Shown: positions 8,998 through 17,223 of the stretch, one piece after another
How positions within the stretch are numbered: position 1 is the first letter of the stretch
Layout: each line of letters opens with the position of its first letter
Assembly (NCBI GenBank): GCA_003506895.1
Contig: DNXO01000162.1
Span: 26,555-90,554 of the forward strand
Reading direction: 5' to 3'
Length of the DNA: 64,000 nucleotides
From: Acetobacteraceae bacterium
GTDB lineage: Bacteria > Pseudomonadota > Alphaproteobacteria > Acetobacterales > Acetobacteraceae
Notes under the pieces: model-generated
The model's database searches: none
Seen by the model: only the letters and a program-made list of their open reading frames with translations
What the model was told of the DNA's origin: nothing
Position numbers and translations under genes: made by a program

Positions 8998-10500
8998 TCA
9001 GGCCGCCGCCATCTTATCCCGGCGGCGCTGCACGGAATTGGGGATGCGCAGCGCCTCACGATATTTCGCCACCGTGCGGCGGGCGATATCGACGCCTTCT
9101 TTCCGCAGCACCGCGACAATGGCATCATCAGACAGGATTTCGGCCGGGGCCTCGGCATCGATCAGACCGCGGATCCGGTAGCGGACGGCTTCGGCACTAT
9201 GCGAGTCACCGCCATTGGTTCCGTGGATCGCCGTGGTGAAGAAGTATTTCAGCTCAAACGTGCCGCGAGGGGTGGCGATGAACTTGTTCGCCGTCACCCG
9301 GCTGACGGTGCTTTCATGCAGTTCCACCGCCTCGGCGATGTCGCGCAGGATCAGCGGCCGCAGATGTGCTACGCCCAGGCGGAGGAATCCATCCTGCTGG
9401 CGAATGATCTCGGCTGCGACCTTCAGGATTGTTTGGGCGCGCTGTTGCAGCGACCGGACCAGCCAATTGGCATTGGCCAGGCGTTCGGTCAGGAAGACCT
9501 TCTCGTCCTTCTTCGCGGCCGGCGCGATCTTGGCGTAGAATCGCTCGTTCACCAGCACCCGTGGCATGGTTTCCGGGTTCAGTTCGATGATCCAACTTCC
9601 GTCCGGCAAGTGGCGCATCAGCAGGTCCGGCACCACGAGTTGCGGCGGCGTGGTGTCCCAGGTCGCGGCCGGTTTGGGATCGAGCGCCCGGATTTCGGCG
9701 ATCATATCCGCCAGGTCTTCGGCATCGACGCCGCACAGCGCCATCAGCCGGCGGTTTTCCCGCTTGGCCAGCAATTCGAGGTTGTCGAGCAGCATCTGCA
9801 TCGCCGGATCAAGCCGGTTGCGCTCCGCCAACTGCGCGGCCAGACACTCCTTCAGGTCGCGGGCGAACAACCCTACCGGGTCGAACCGCATCATCCGCGC
9901 TCGCACAGCCTCGACCCGCTCCAGCGGCAGACCCATCGCACGGGCGATCGCGGCCGGGTCGGCAGTCAGCCGGCCGGCGGGGCAGAGCAACGCGATCAGA
10001 TGCGCGCCGATCATCTGGTCCACGTGACTGGTGAAATTCAGCCTCAGTTGTTCGCCCAGATGGTCGCGCAGAGAGCGCGATTCACCGGCGAAGTCATCGA
10101 TGCCCCGATCGTCACCCTCGAAGCTATGACTGCCGCCCGAACCCTCGATCCTGCCGGACGGGGCCGCCCCATCGCCCGCACCGCCCGGGTCGTATTCTTC
10201 CGCGTGGACCGCATCCAACGGAGAGCCGGCGTCGGAAGGCAACGTCTCCGCACGGGCCGCGTCGGCGGTATCCATGATGTTGGAGACACGCGGCTCCAAC
10301 TGGTCCAGCGCCGCGCGCTCACCAACCGGGGGTTCGGGGGCATCGTCGCGTTCCAGAAGCGGATTGCGCTCCAGTTCCTCCTCGACGAAGGCATTGACCT
10401 CAATATTTGAGAACTGCAGCAGCTTGATCGCCTGACGCAACTGCGGCGTCATGACCAGTGTCTGGCTTTGGCGTAGGTCGAGACGGGGGGCTATCGCCAT
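8998..10500 (-). CDS. rpoN: RNA polymerase sigma-54 factor
   Basis: A 500-residue sigma-54 factor, which directs RNA polymerase to -24/-12 promoters that need an enhancer-binding ATPase. The Gln/Leu-rich activator-interaction region is at the very N-terminus (QSQTLVMTPQLRQAIKLLQF). An acidic linker covers about residues 50-130, and the core-binding and helix-turn-helix regions follow. The RpoN box ARRTVAKYRE is near the C-terminus and contacts the -24 element. It sits in the lptC-lptA-lptB-rpoN-hpf group. Candidate targets are seen in this window before glnB and glnK. Confidence 0.97.
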   Translation of the reverse strand: MAIAPRLDLRQSQTLVMTPQLRQAIKLLQFSNIEVNAFVEEELERNPLLERDDAPEPPVGERAALDQLEPRVSNIMDTADAARAETLPSDAGSPLDAVHAEEYDPGGAGDGAAPSGRIEGSGGSHSFEGDDRGIDDFAGESRSLRDHLGEQLRLNFTSHVDQMIGAHLIALLCPAGRLTADPAAIARAMGLPLERVEAVRARMMRFDPVGLFARDLKECLAAQLAERNRLDPAMQMLLDNLELLAKRENRRLMALCGVDAEDLADMIAEIRALDPKPAATWDTTPPQLVVPDLLMRHLPDGSWIIELNPETMPRVLVNERFYAKIAPAAKKDEKVFLTERLANANWLVRSLQQRAQTILKVAAEIIRQQDGFLRLGVAHLRPLILRDIAEAVELHESTVSRVTANKFIATPRGTFELKYFFTTAIHGTNGGDSHSAEAVRYRIRGLIDAEAPAEILSDDAIVAVLRKEGVDIARRTVAKYREALRIPNSVQRRRDKMAAA

Positions 10501-10608
10501 AAGGGCGATTATCTAGCCATTGAGCCCCGGGTCAATGCTTTCAGCGATATCGCATGCAAAAACCGTGCAACTGTGTCCGGACGGTCCCCGCCGCGCTTGA
10601 GAAAAGTC

Positions 10609-11385
10609 TCAAAGGCTGAACTTTTCCCCTAAATAGACCCGTCGCACATCTTCGTGAGCAACCACCTCGCTTGGCTTGCCCTCCATCAGAACCTGACCGT
10701 CATGCATGATGTAGGCTCGGTCGATGATATCCAGCGTCTCTCGCACGTTGTGGTCGGTAATCAGCACGCCAATCCCGCGATCCTTCAGGTGTTTGACGAG
10801 GTCCCGGATTTCACCCACGGCAATGGGGTCGATGCCCGCCAACGGTTCGTCCAGCAGGATGTAGGACGGCTGGGTCGCGAGCGCCCGAGCGATCTCCACG
10901 CGGCGGCGCTCGCCGCCCGAAAGGGCCAGGGCCGGTGTGCGGCGAAGATGGCTGATGCCGAATTCCGCCAGTAGCTCATCCAGCATCATGTCGCGCGTGG
11001 CGGCATCGGGCTCGATGACTTCCAGCGCCGACATGATGTTCTGTTCGACGTTCAATCCGCGAAACACGCTGGCTTCCTGCGGCAGATAGCCGATGCCAAG
11101 CCGGGCCCGGCGGTACATCGGCAACCTGGTGATGTCGGCGCCATCCAGGCTGATGACGCCGGTGTCGGGCTTCACCAGACCGACGATCATGTAGAAAGTG
11201 GTCGTTTTACCGGCACCGTTCGGTCCCAGCAGACCAACAGCCTCTCCACGGTGCAACGTGATTGTCACGTTCCTGACAACCGGACGACCCTTATAGGTCT
11301 TTCCAACGGCCCGGGCGGTCAGACCACCACTGCCGGTTACGACCTTGAAGCCACCGCCGGGCCGGGTTTCACGCAAGCCATTCAT
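10609..11385 (-). CDS. lptB: LptB, LPS export ABC ATPase
   Basis: A 258-residue ABC ATPase that powers LPS extraction from the inner membrane together with LptFG. Walker A GPNGAGKT is at residues 54-61. The signature LSGGERRRVEIARAL and the Walker B segment ILLDEPLAGIDP follow, and the ending YLGEKFSL is typical of LptB. It overlaps lptA by 4 bases. An N-terminal extension of about 20 residues precedes the conserved start, so a later start is possible. Confidence 0.96.
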   Translation of the reverse strand: MNGLRETRPGGGFKVVTGSGGLTARAVGKTYKGRPVVRNVTITLHRGEAVGLLGPNGAGKTTTFYMIVGLVKPDTGVISLDGADITRLPMYRRARLGIGYLPQEASVFRGLNVEQNIMSALEVIEPDAATRDMMLDELLAEFGISHLRRTPALALSGGERRRVEIARALATQPSYILLDEPLAGIDPIAVGEIRDLVKHLKDRGIGVLITDHNVRETLDIIDRAYIMHDGQVLMEGKPSEVVAHEDVRRVYLGEKFSL

Positions 11386-12401
11386 TGCTTTTGTCCTGAA
11401 GCCGGGGCTGCCGGTTTGCTCGTCGTTCCACCTGTCGCCGGGGCAGCGGAGTCGCCGCCCAGGGACTTATTGGTCTGATCGTTCGGCACGACCAATCCAT
11501 GTACCCGGCCCGGTTGCTGGGCGCCCCCACCCGTCCGCGCGACCAAATTCGCGATACCGGTCTTCATGTTCACATCCGCCTCGGCCCCGTTCAACTGATT
11601 CTGGCCGCGCGTGATACGCACGTTGCCACCCAGGCGTGCCATGCCCGTATCCGGCACATAGACGCCACGGTCGCCCGTCACGGTGTCAGTGGGGGTCCGA
11701 ACGGACACGTTGCCAAACGCCTCCACCCGCTGGAGTTTGCCGGAAGCGGCCAGGGGATCGCCGCTGGGCTTGGCCTGCGGTTGGGCCGGGGCCGGCGTCG
11801 CCGGGGCGGGCGGCGGGTTGTCTGTCGTGTAGGCCACCAGAGTGTCGGCCGCGACCCGTTTGGCGTCGGTGGTCACGACCACCGCATTGCCGCGGGCGAC
11901 CGCCATGTGCTTCTGCGGCCAGTACTCCAGGTCATCCTTGGCTGTGATGACATTGTTTGGCGTCGTCAGCTTCAGGTCGCGACCCGTCATCACCAGCACC
12001 GACTGATCCAGATCGTAGGTCGCCCGGTCGCCCTGCGCCTGGTCCGTGGCGGTAAAGATGTGGACGTGCCCGTCGGCCTGGAGGCGGTAGACCTCGTTAC
12101 CCTCGGTCGAGGAATCACCGGCCAGCCCCGAAACCGGCGCCGGCGCGGCTGTTTGCGAGCCACCCTTCTTGCGATACCACGCGGTCAGCCGGTCGGCGGT
12201 GACCGTGACCGTGCCGCGAACAGCCCTGGCATCGCCACGAGCGATGACCTGCTGCTCCGCCTGGCGCCATTCGATACCGTCTCGTGCGGTGATGTCGATC
12301 GGTCCGCCATGCGACAGGTCGAGTTGCTGCGCGACGGCCGGAAACGCCAACAGGCTAGCGGCGAGGTAAAGCGGCACGGCCGCGATCGGAAGGCGTTTCA
12401 A
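11382..12401 (-). CDS. lptA: LptA, periplasmic LPS transport protein
   Basis: A 339-residue OstA-like periplasmic protein forming the LPS bridge between the membranes. It has a signal peptide ending near residue 24 (AVPLYLAASLLAFPAVAQ), then beta-jellyroll repeats such as the DGIEWRQAEQQVIARGDARA segment. A Pro/Ala-rich insert near residues 195-215 and a low-complexity C-terminal tail from about 290 make it longer than the roughly 185-residue enterobacterial protein, as is common in alphaproteobacteria. It overlaps lptC and lptB by 4 bases each. Confidence 0.92.
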   Translation of the reverse strand: MKRLPIAAVPLYLAASLLAFPAVAQQLDLSHGGPIDITARDGIEWRQAEQQVIARGDARAVRGTVTVTADRLTAWYRKKGGSQTAAPAPVSGLAGDSSTEGNEVYRLQADGHVHIFTATDQAQGDRATYDLDQSVLVMTGRDLKLTTPNNVITAKDDLEYWPQKHMAVARGNAVVVTTDAKRVAADTLVAYTTDNPPPAPATPAPAQPQAKPSGDPLAASGKLQRVEAFGNVSVRTPTDTVTGDRGVYVPDTGMARLGGNVRITRGQNQLNGAEADVNMKTGIANLVARTGGGAQQPGRVHGLVVPNDQTNKSLGGDSAAPATGGTTSKPAAPASGQKQ

Positions 12402-13084
12402 TGTTCCGTCCCATTCAGGATGACGTGGGCCGGCCCGGAAAAATCGATCGCCGCCCCCTTTTCTGTCACGGTGAACCCCTGCGCATCGAGCACACCGAAC
12501 GGACCTTCCACATGAACCGGCTCCGATCCGGCGGCACCGCCCGCCTTCAGGTCGATGGAGGCACTTTCGGTATGCATGGTCGTACCGTCATCGCGATACA
12601 ACGTGACATCCTTCACCAGATCGAGTTGGTTGAGATTCTGAACAAAGGTACCCGCTTTCGCGGTCAACATCAGCCAGGTGCCGTTCTCCAGCGTGATATC
12701 GCCCTTGGGAAGGGTCAGCCCAATCGTCGCTGGGGTAATCTGCCAGGCGGTCGCGGCGGTGATGGTATAGGGGCGCCCTTTTTCATCAATTCCGTTGTAA
12801 CGGGCGTCAACCAGTTTGCCGCCCTCCACATCGCCCGAAACATGAGACATCGCCAGCCTGGTCCTACTTGTCATGGCATCGATCTCCGGCCACAGGGCGA
12901 TCAACGCAAGCAGAACCATCGCGGCCAGCGGCAGCACCCATTTCGTCAGGGTGATCAGAAACCGCCGGCGCGCGATCCGGCCCGGGGTTGGCGGCATCCG
13001 GTCGCGCGTGCTGGCAGCGCCCAGCAAGTATCCACCGGTCCGATGCGGATCATGACCGTCGGTGGGAAGTGGGCGGACGCTCAT
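12398..13084 (-). CDS. lptC: LptC, LPS export periplasmic/membrane subunit
   Basis: A 228-residue bitopic inner-membrane protein that hands LPS from LptBFG to LptA. After a roughly 40-residue cytoplasmic tail rich in Arg and Pro there is one membrane segment (LTKWVLPLAAMVLLALIALW), then a periplasmic LptC-type jellyroll with repeated GxxxLxxGxW-like strands. ATG 13084 is the first ATG in frame; the frame stays open to a TTG at 13162. It heads the lptC-lptA-lptB-rpoN-hpf operon. Confidence 0.88.
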   Translation of the reverse strand: MSVRPLPTDGHDPHRTGGYLLGAASTRDRMPPTPGRIARRRFLITLTKWVLPLAAMVLLALIALWPEIDAMTSRTRLAMSHVSGDVEGGKLVDARYNGIDEKGRPYTITAATAWQITPATIGLTLPKGDITLENGTWLMLTAKAGTFVQNLNQLDLVKDVTLYRDDGTTMHTESASIDLKAGGAAGSEPVHVEGPFGVLDAQGFTVTEKGAAIDFSGPAHVILNGTEH

Positions 13085-13610
13085 GCGAACGACGTCCGGG
13101 CTGAATAGCGGAAGGGCGTTGTCATGACGGGTGATGTGGTGTGTCCCCGGACGATCCAGCAAGTGGCCGCGAAGACACCAGGAGGAATCTTCACGTTACC
13201 ACGGTGCTTCCGGATTGCGGACGCGCGTATCTGGCCTGATGCGGCCCGGCGAGAACGGGTTGCGTCAGGGCGGCTGTCGCAAAGGCGGATGGCACGACTC
13301 AAGATTTATGCGTCTTCCGGGCATTTCGTGGCATTTCTATGGGCCGCCCACCTGTGTCCGGTCAACCGGGTTAGATTTGCGAAGAGTTAGACGGGTCGAA
13401 TGTTGGCCTTTGACGGAGGAGCGGGCTGCCGGAAACCGATAGATCCGCACCACGGGATTTGGCGGCGGACGCCGCCCCGTCACGCATACGAAGGCTAACC
13501 CGCCCGAAACGCACCAGCCCTGCGCGAGAAGAAATTATCCCCCGCCGAGCATGGGCCTGATGAGACGGCCGACGGCGGCCACACGCGAATCGTGGGCCGC
13601 CAAACCGATC
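13085..13610. other. Non-coding spacer upstream of lptC
   Basis: About 525 bases separate the lptC start from the peroxiredoxin stop, both on the minus strand. Short open frames here have no recognisable composition or family match. A small palindrome (GGCGGC / GCCGCC, 13461-13476) and the hairpin listed at 13574-13601 are the only structures I saw. The promoter of the lptC-hpf operon must lie in or near this stretch, but no confident -35/-10 pair can be named. Confidence 0.5.
13574..13601 (-). terminator. Hairpin just downstream of the peroxiredoxin gene
   Basis: Arms GGCGGCC (13574-13580) and GGCCGCC (13595-13601) pair perfectly over 7 bp. A CAC/GTG extension is possible across a one-base bulge. 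It begins 9 bases past the peroxiredoxin stop. There is no T tract on either strand, so it is a weak terminator candidate or an mRNA 3'-end stabiliser. Confidence 0.35.
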
Positions 13611-14093
13611 CTAGAGTGCGGCGAGGATCGTCTCGGCCTTGCTGACTTCGAAGCCGCCCGGGGCTTCGACGCCCAGATGCGTGACCTTGCCGTCTTCGGC
13701 GACCAGCGCGTAACGCTGGCTGCGCCAGCCCATGCCGCGGGCGTTGAGGTCGAGTTCGAGGCCGATCGCCTTGGCAAAGGCGGCGGCACCGTCGGCCAGC
13801 ATGGTCACCTTGTCGCCCGTGCCCTGATCCTTGCCCCAGGCGCCCATCACGAAGGCGTCGTTGACGGAAATGCAGGCGATCTCATCGACGCCCTTGGCCT
13901 TCAGCGCCTCGGCGTTCTGCACGAAGCCCGGCAGATGCTTGGCGCTGCACGTCGGGGTAAAGGCACCCGGAACCGCGAACAGAACAACCTTCTTGCCCTT
14001 GAAGATGTCGTCCGTGGAGATCTCCTTCGGACCATCCGCCGTCGCGACCATCAGTTTCATCGACGGAATCGTGTCACCGACCTTGATCGTCAT
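13611..14093 (-). CDS. Peroxiredoxin (Prx5-type)
   Basis: A 160-residue thioredoxin-fold peroxidase that reduces hydrogen peroxide and alkyl hydroperoxides, cytoplasmic. The peroxidatic Cys lies in PGAFTPTCSAKHLPGF (about residues 41-56), and the second family block is DEIACISVNDAFVMGAW. The catalytic Arg is in the segment GMGWRSQRYALV. A Cys also occurs within DEIACIS, but the resolving partner is not obvious, so glutathione/glutaredoxin or thioredoxin recycling remains open. It is divergent from the flavin monooxygenase gene. Confidence 0.9.
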   Translation of the reverse strand: MTIKVGDTIPSMKLMVATADGPKEISTDDIFKGKKVVLFAVPGAFTPTCSAKHLPGFVQNAEALKAKGVDEIACISVNDAFVMGAWGKDQGTGDKVTMLADGAAAFAKAIGLELDLNARGMGWRSQRYALVAEDGKVTHLGVEAPGGFEVSKAETILAAL

Positions 14094-14175
14094 GCTCTTT
14101 GCTCCCTGAGGGGTTTATGAAGTGCCGCGCCTTCGCGACAGACCGCGACTCCTAGCCGGACCTGAACGGGAAGTC

Positions 14176-14228
14176 ACCCCCACCGGGGGTGGGGTCCGAT
14201 GCAGCCTGATGCCTGACGGGACCCCACC
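14176..14228 (+). promoter_or_regulatory. Mutually exclusive hairpins upstream of the flavin monooxygenase
   Basis: A G-rich segment (GGTGGGGTCC, 14188-14197) can pair with an upstream C-rich segment (14176-14184, ACCCCCACC, one C bulged). Alternatively it pairs perfectly over 10 bp with GGACCCCACC at 14219-14228. The two pairings exclude each other. A pyrimidine-rich tract (TTTCTTTT, about 14240-14247) follows, and the coding start is at 14313. The layout resembles a leader attenuator; the function is inferred. Confidence 0.35.
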
Positions 14229-14312
14229 ACGGCCCGGCTTTCTTTTCAACCGACAAAAAATGCTTCATCGTTTTGCCCAAGGGCTAAAACGCCATAATGC
14301 GGAGGCATGCCA

Positions 14313-15446
14313 ATGACGGACGTCCAACCCCAGGTCGCGCGGGCACTCGATTTATACCCCCTGATCAAGCAAGAGGGGAATGAGATCAACCGCCGCCGGG
14401 AACTGACGCAACCGCTGGTCGCTGCACTGAAGGACGGTCAGTTTTTCCGCATGCTCCAGCCGCGCTCGGTCGGCGGGATGGAGATGAAACCATCGGATTT
14501 CTCGCGGGTGACAGAGGCGCTGGCAGCCGCCGACGGATCGGTGGCGTGGGTGGTCTGTCAGGGAAACGGATGTTCGATGTCGGCAGCCTATCTGGACCCC
14601 AAGGTGGCGAAGGCCATGTTCGGGCCGGTTGACGGAATCCTGGCATGGGGACCTCCGGGCGCACCGTTCGAGGCGGAGCCAGTGCCGGGCGGTTACTGCA
14701 TCTCCGGCACCTGGCGGTTTGCATCCGGCAGCCAGAACGCAGTCTGGCTGGGCGCCCATATGAAGGTGAAGGGGCGCAAGGAAGTCCGCACCATGCTGTT
14801 CCCCAAGTCCAGCGTTCAGTACATCGATATCTGGCACACGCTGGGGCTGCGCGGTACCGCCAGCAACGAGTATGTCATCAAGGACCTGTTCGTGCCTGAA
14901 GATCACACGATGCTGCGCGACCAGGCACCGGACCGGCGGGAACAAGGGCCGCTGTATCGTTTCACCAGCGGCCAGCTTTATTCGGCTGGTTTCGCGGGCG
15001 TCGGACTGGGTCTGGCGCGCGGCATGATCGATGCGTTTCTGGATCTGCCCGCTACTAAGGTCTCGCGCGGCGCGGGCAAGCCGCTGCGTGAGAATAACGT
15101 CGTTCAATCGCAACTGGCGCAGTGCGAGGCCAAGTGGCACTCCGCTCGGGCGTTCCTGCATAACACCCTGGACGAGAACTATGATTATGTCGCCCGGCAC
15201 GGCGAGATGACCGAGCGGCAGGCGGCGATGATGCGGCTGGCCTCGACATGGGCGATCCAGCAATCGCGGGATGTGGCGAGCACGATGTTTCACTGCGCCG
15301 GGTCCATGGCGGTGTTCGAGGACCAACCGTTCGAGCGGCGGCTGCGCGATATCAACACGGTTGCGCAGCAGTCGCAGGGACGGCAACTTCATTACGAATC
15401 TGTCGGGCAGATCATGTTCGGCATGCCACCGGAAAACCAATTCTAA
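14313..15446 (+). CDS. Acyl-CoA-dehydrogenase-fold flavin-dependent monooxygenase
   Basis: A 377-residue protein of the acyl-CoA dehydrogenase superfamily, group D monooxygenase branch (HsaA / p-hydroxyphenylacetate hydroxylase large-subunit type). Those enzymes hydroxylate aromatic rings with FMNH2 or FADH2 supplied by a separate reductase. Supporting blocks are an N-terminal helical domain, the SGTWRFASGSQNAVWLGAH middle-domain segment, WHTLGLRGTASNEY, and a helical C-terminal domain with GSMAVFEDQPFERRLRD. The SD GGAGG at 14301-14305 favours ATG 14313 over 14307. No flavin reductase is seen nearby. VOC and CMD-family genes follow on the same strand, suggesting aromatic breakdown; the substrate is unknown. 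Confidence 0.75.
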   Translation: MTDVQPQVARALDLYPLIKQEGNEINRRRELTQPLVAALKDGQFFRMLQPRSVGGMEMKPSDFSRVTEALAAADGSVAWVVCQGNGCSMSAAYLDPKVAKAMFGPVDGILAWGPPGAPFEAEPVPGGYCISGTWRFASGSQNAVWLGAHMKVKGRKEVRTMLFPKSSVQYIDIWHTLGLRGTASNEYVIKDLFVPEDHTMLRDQAPDRREQGPLYRFTSGQLYSAGFAGVGLGLARGMIDAFLDLPATKVSRGAGKPLRENNVVQSQLAQCEAKWHSARAFLHNTLDENYDYVARHGEMTERQAAMMRLASTWAIQQSRDVASTMFHCAGSMAVFEDQPFERRLRDINTVAQQSQGRQLHYESVGQIMFGMPPENQF

Positions 15447-15460
15447 GAAGGGAACAAACC

Positions 15461-15886
15461 ATGCCGGCACAATCGCTGAACCACTACACCATCCGGGTGC
15501 GCGACCTGGAGCGGACCAAGAACTTCTATCAAGACGTCGTCGGGCTGACGGTCGGCGATCGTCCGCCCCTGCCGTTCCCGGGCTATTGGCTGTATTGCGG
15601 CGACATTCCCACCGTTCATCTGATCGGCTACCGCGCCGACGATCCGATGATCGTGGATGGGCCCTCCTATCCGGCACCGACCGGGCGGTTGGACCACATT
15701 GCATTTTCCTGCAATGGCTTGAAGGAAATGCGGTCCAATCTTCAATCACGCGAAATCAAGTTCGATGAGCGGGTGTTGCCGAGGTTAAACATGACGCAAC
15801 TATTCTACCTGGACCCCGATGGCATCTCGGTGGAATGCAACTTCGATGCAGCGGAAACCGAGGCGCCTGGAATGAAGGGCTACTAA
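15461..15886 (+). CDS. VOC (glyoxalase/extradiol dioxygenase fold) protein
   Basis: A 141-residue single-module VOC protein. It opens with LNHYTIRVRDLERTKNFYQ, typical of the fold, and has a metal-type strand GRLDHIAFSC and a C-terminal FYLDPDGISVECNF. His and Glu residues are placed as in metal-binding VOC enzymes. It starts 14 bases after the monooxygenase, with a purine-rich SD (AAGGGA), so it is in the same operon. It could be a dioxygenase, isomerase or glyoxalase-like enzyme; the reaction is not assignable. Confidence 0.8.
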   Translation: MPAQSLNHYTIRVRDLERTKNFYQDVVGLTVGDRPPLPFPGYWLYCGDIPTVHLIGYRADDPMIVDGPSYPAPTGRLDHIAFSCNGLKEMRSNLQSREIKFDERVLPRLNMTQLFYLDPDGISVECNFDAAETEAPGMKGY

Positions 15887-15955
15887 GAGCCTTGAACCAC
15901 CGCGGCATGGCGCGAACGCACCATGCCGCGGACGCTGTTCCCCGGGAGAAAACAA

Positions 15956-16285
15956 ATGTCCAAGCCACCCGCCAACGCGCGCGACGCCGTGCGCTCCACC
16001 GTGCCCAAAATGATTGAGGTGACGGAAAACGTCATCTACGGCGATATTTGGGAACGCCCTGGCCTGAGCAAGCGAGACCGCAGCCTTGTGGTGCTGGCGA
16101 CGCTCATCGGCACCTACCGTCCCGACCAGTTGCGCGGCCACCTCGCTCGGGCGCTGGATAACGGCGTGACGAAGGATGAGATCGCGGAAGTCATCACGCA
16201 TCTGGCGTTTTATTCAGGTTGGCCCGGCTCGATGACGGCCGCCCGGATCGCGCGCGAAGTGTTCGAGGAACGTGGCATCGCGTGA
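15956..16285 (+). CDS. Carboxymuconolactone decarboxylase-family protein
   Basis: A 109-residue all-helical CMD-family protein, closest in layout to 4-carboxymuconolactone decarboxylase subunits (RPGLSKRDRSLVVLATLIG, then RGHLARALDNGVTKDEIAEV and HLAFYSGWP). It lacks the CxxC of the AhpD branch, so a peroxidase function is unlikely. It follows the VOC gene by 69 bases with its own SD (GGGAGAA) and probably belongs to the same transcript. A ring-cleavage or lactone-handling step is inferred from family and context. Confidence 0.82.
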   Translation: MSKPPANARDAVRSTVPKMIEVTENVIYGDIWERPGLSKRDRSLVVLATLIGTYRPDQLRGHLARALDNGVTKDEIAEVITHLAFYSGWPGSMTAARIAREVFEERGIA

Positions 16286-16295
16286 CCGCACGTCG

Positions 16296-17129
16296 TTACT
16301 GAATCGGTTCCTTAATCGAGGTGCGCCAGTGAATGCGGTCCTGCTCCGGCGGGTAGTCGCCGGCGGCCTTGTGGTATGAACAGCGGTTGTCCCAGATCAC
16401 CACATCGCCGACGTGCCATTTGTGGCGGTACTCACCTTCGGGCTGGATCATCAGTTCGGTAAGTTGGTCGATCAGGTCGTCGCTTTCGGCCTTTTCGGCA
16501 CCCTGTATATACATGATCTTGCCGGGGTCGAAATACATCGATTTGCGGCCGGTTTCGCCGTGGGTGCGGATGATGGGGTGCATCGCTGGCGCCCGGTCCC
16601 GGTCCTCCGGGTTCAGCAGAGCCTGTGCCTTGGTCCGGCCGCCATAGGTGAAAGCGCCCAGGACGCCTTCCAGGCGTTGTTTCAACCGCTGCGGCATCGC
16701 CCTATAGGCTGCGTAGCCGCTGGCGAACAGAGTGTCGCCACCCGTATCCGGGATCGCCAGGGCGAAGAGTTGCGTGGCCTTGAAGGGGACATCGTCGTAA
16801 GCACCGTCGGTGTGCCAGCCTTCGGCGCCGCGGCGATAGATCGCCTGATTCAGACTGCCGTCGGCGTTGAATTTTCCTGTTCCCAGCAAGGTTATTTCGG
16901 GAAGGTCCGGGTGACGGGTGCTTTTGGAGGGGTGAGGCGAGACGGCGCCGAAGCGACGGCTGTAGGCGAGGAACTCGTGGATCGTCAGGTCCTGGCCGGT
17001 GACGACGAGCACGTTGTGGTCGAGCCAGGCCTGATAGATTGGCGCGAAACCGGCATCGTCGAGCCTGCGAAGATCGACCCCGGAAACCTCGACCCCGATT
17101 TGCGGGCCGACCTTGCGTATCTGGACCAT
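16296..17129 (-). CDS. TauD/TfdA-family 2-oxoglutarate dioxygenase
   Basis: A 277-residue Fe(II)/2-oxoglutarate-dependent oxygenase. The metal-binding HxD is in EGWHTDGAYDD (about residues 108-118), the distal His is in NRCSYHKAAGDY, and the 2-oxoglutarate Arg is in HWRTSIKEP at the end. The family includes taurine and 2,4-D dioxygenases. The substrate here is unknown, although TauD-type enzymes often attack sulfonates, phenoxyacids or small acids. It is convergent with the CMD-family gene (10-base gap) and divergent from the next oxygenase. Confidence 0.88.
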   Translation of the reverse strand: MVQIRKVGPQIGVEVSGVDLRRLDDAGFAPIYQAWLDHNVLVVTGQDLTIHEFLAYSRRFGAVSPHPSKSTRHPDLPEITLLGTGKFNADGSLNQAIYRRGAEGWHTDGAYDDVPFKATQLFALAIPDTGGDTLFASGYAAYRAMPQRLKQRLEGVLGAFTYGGRTKAQALLNPEDRDRAPAMHPIIRTHGETGRKSMYFDPGKIMYIQGAEKAESDDLIDQLTELMIQPEGEYRHKWHVGDVVIWDNRCSYHKAAGDYPPEQDRIHWRTSIKEPIQ

Positions 17130-17223
17130 GGACTGTCACCTCTTGGATTTGGGAAAAGGGAAGGCCCTACCCTGCTGGTCGTCAAGATGCTTATACTCCG
17201 GGATCGTGATCCAGGAGGCTTCG

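Noticed and set aside
13289..13305. TGGCACG at 13289 as a sigma-54 -24 element
   Set aside because: No GC at the -12 position; the downstream sequence does not match.
13124..13390. 88-codon frame in the lptC-peroxiredoxin spacer
   Set aside because: Composition unlike coding sequence, no motif, overlaps the likely lptC promoter region.
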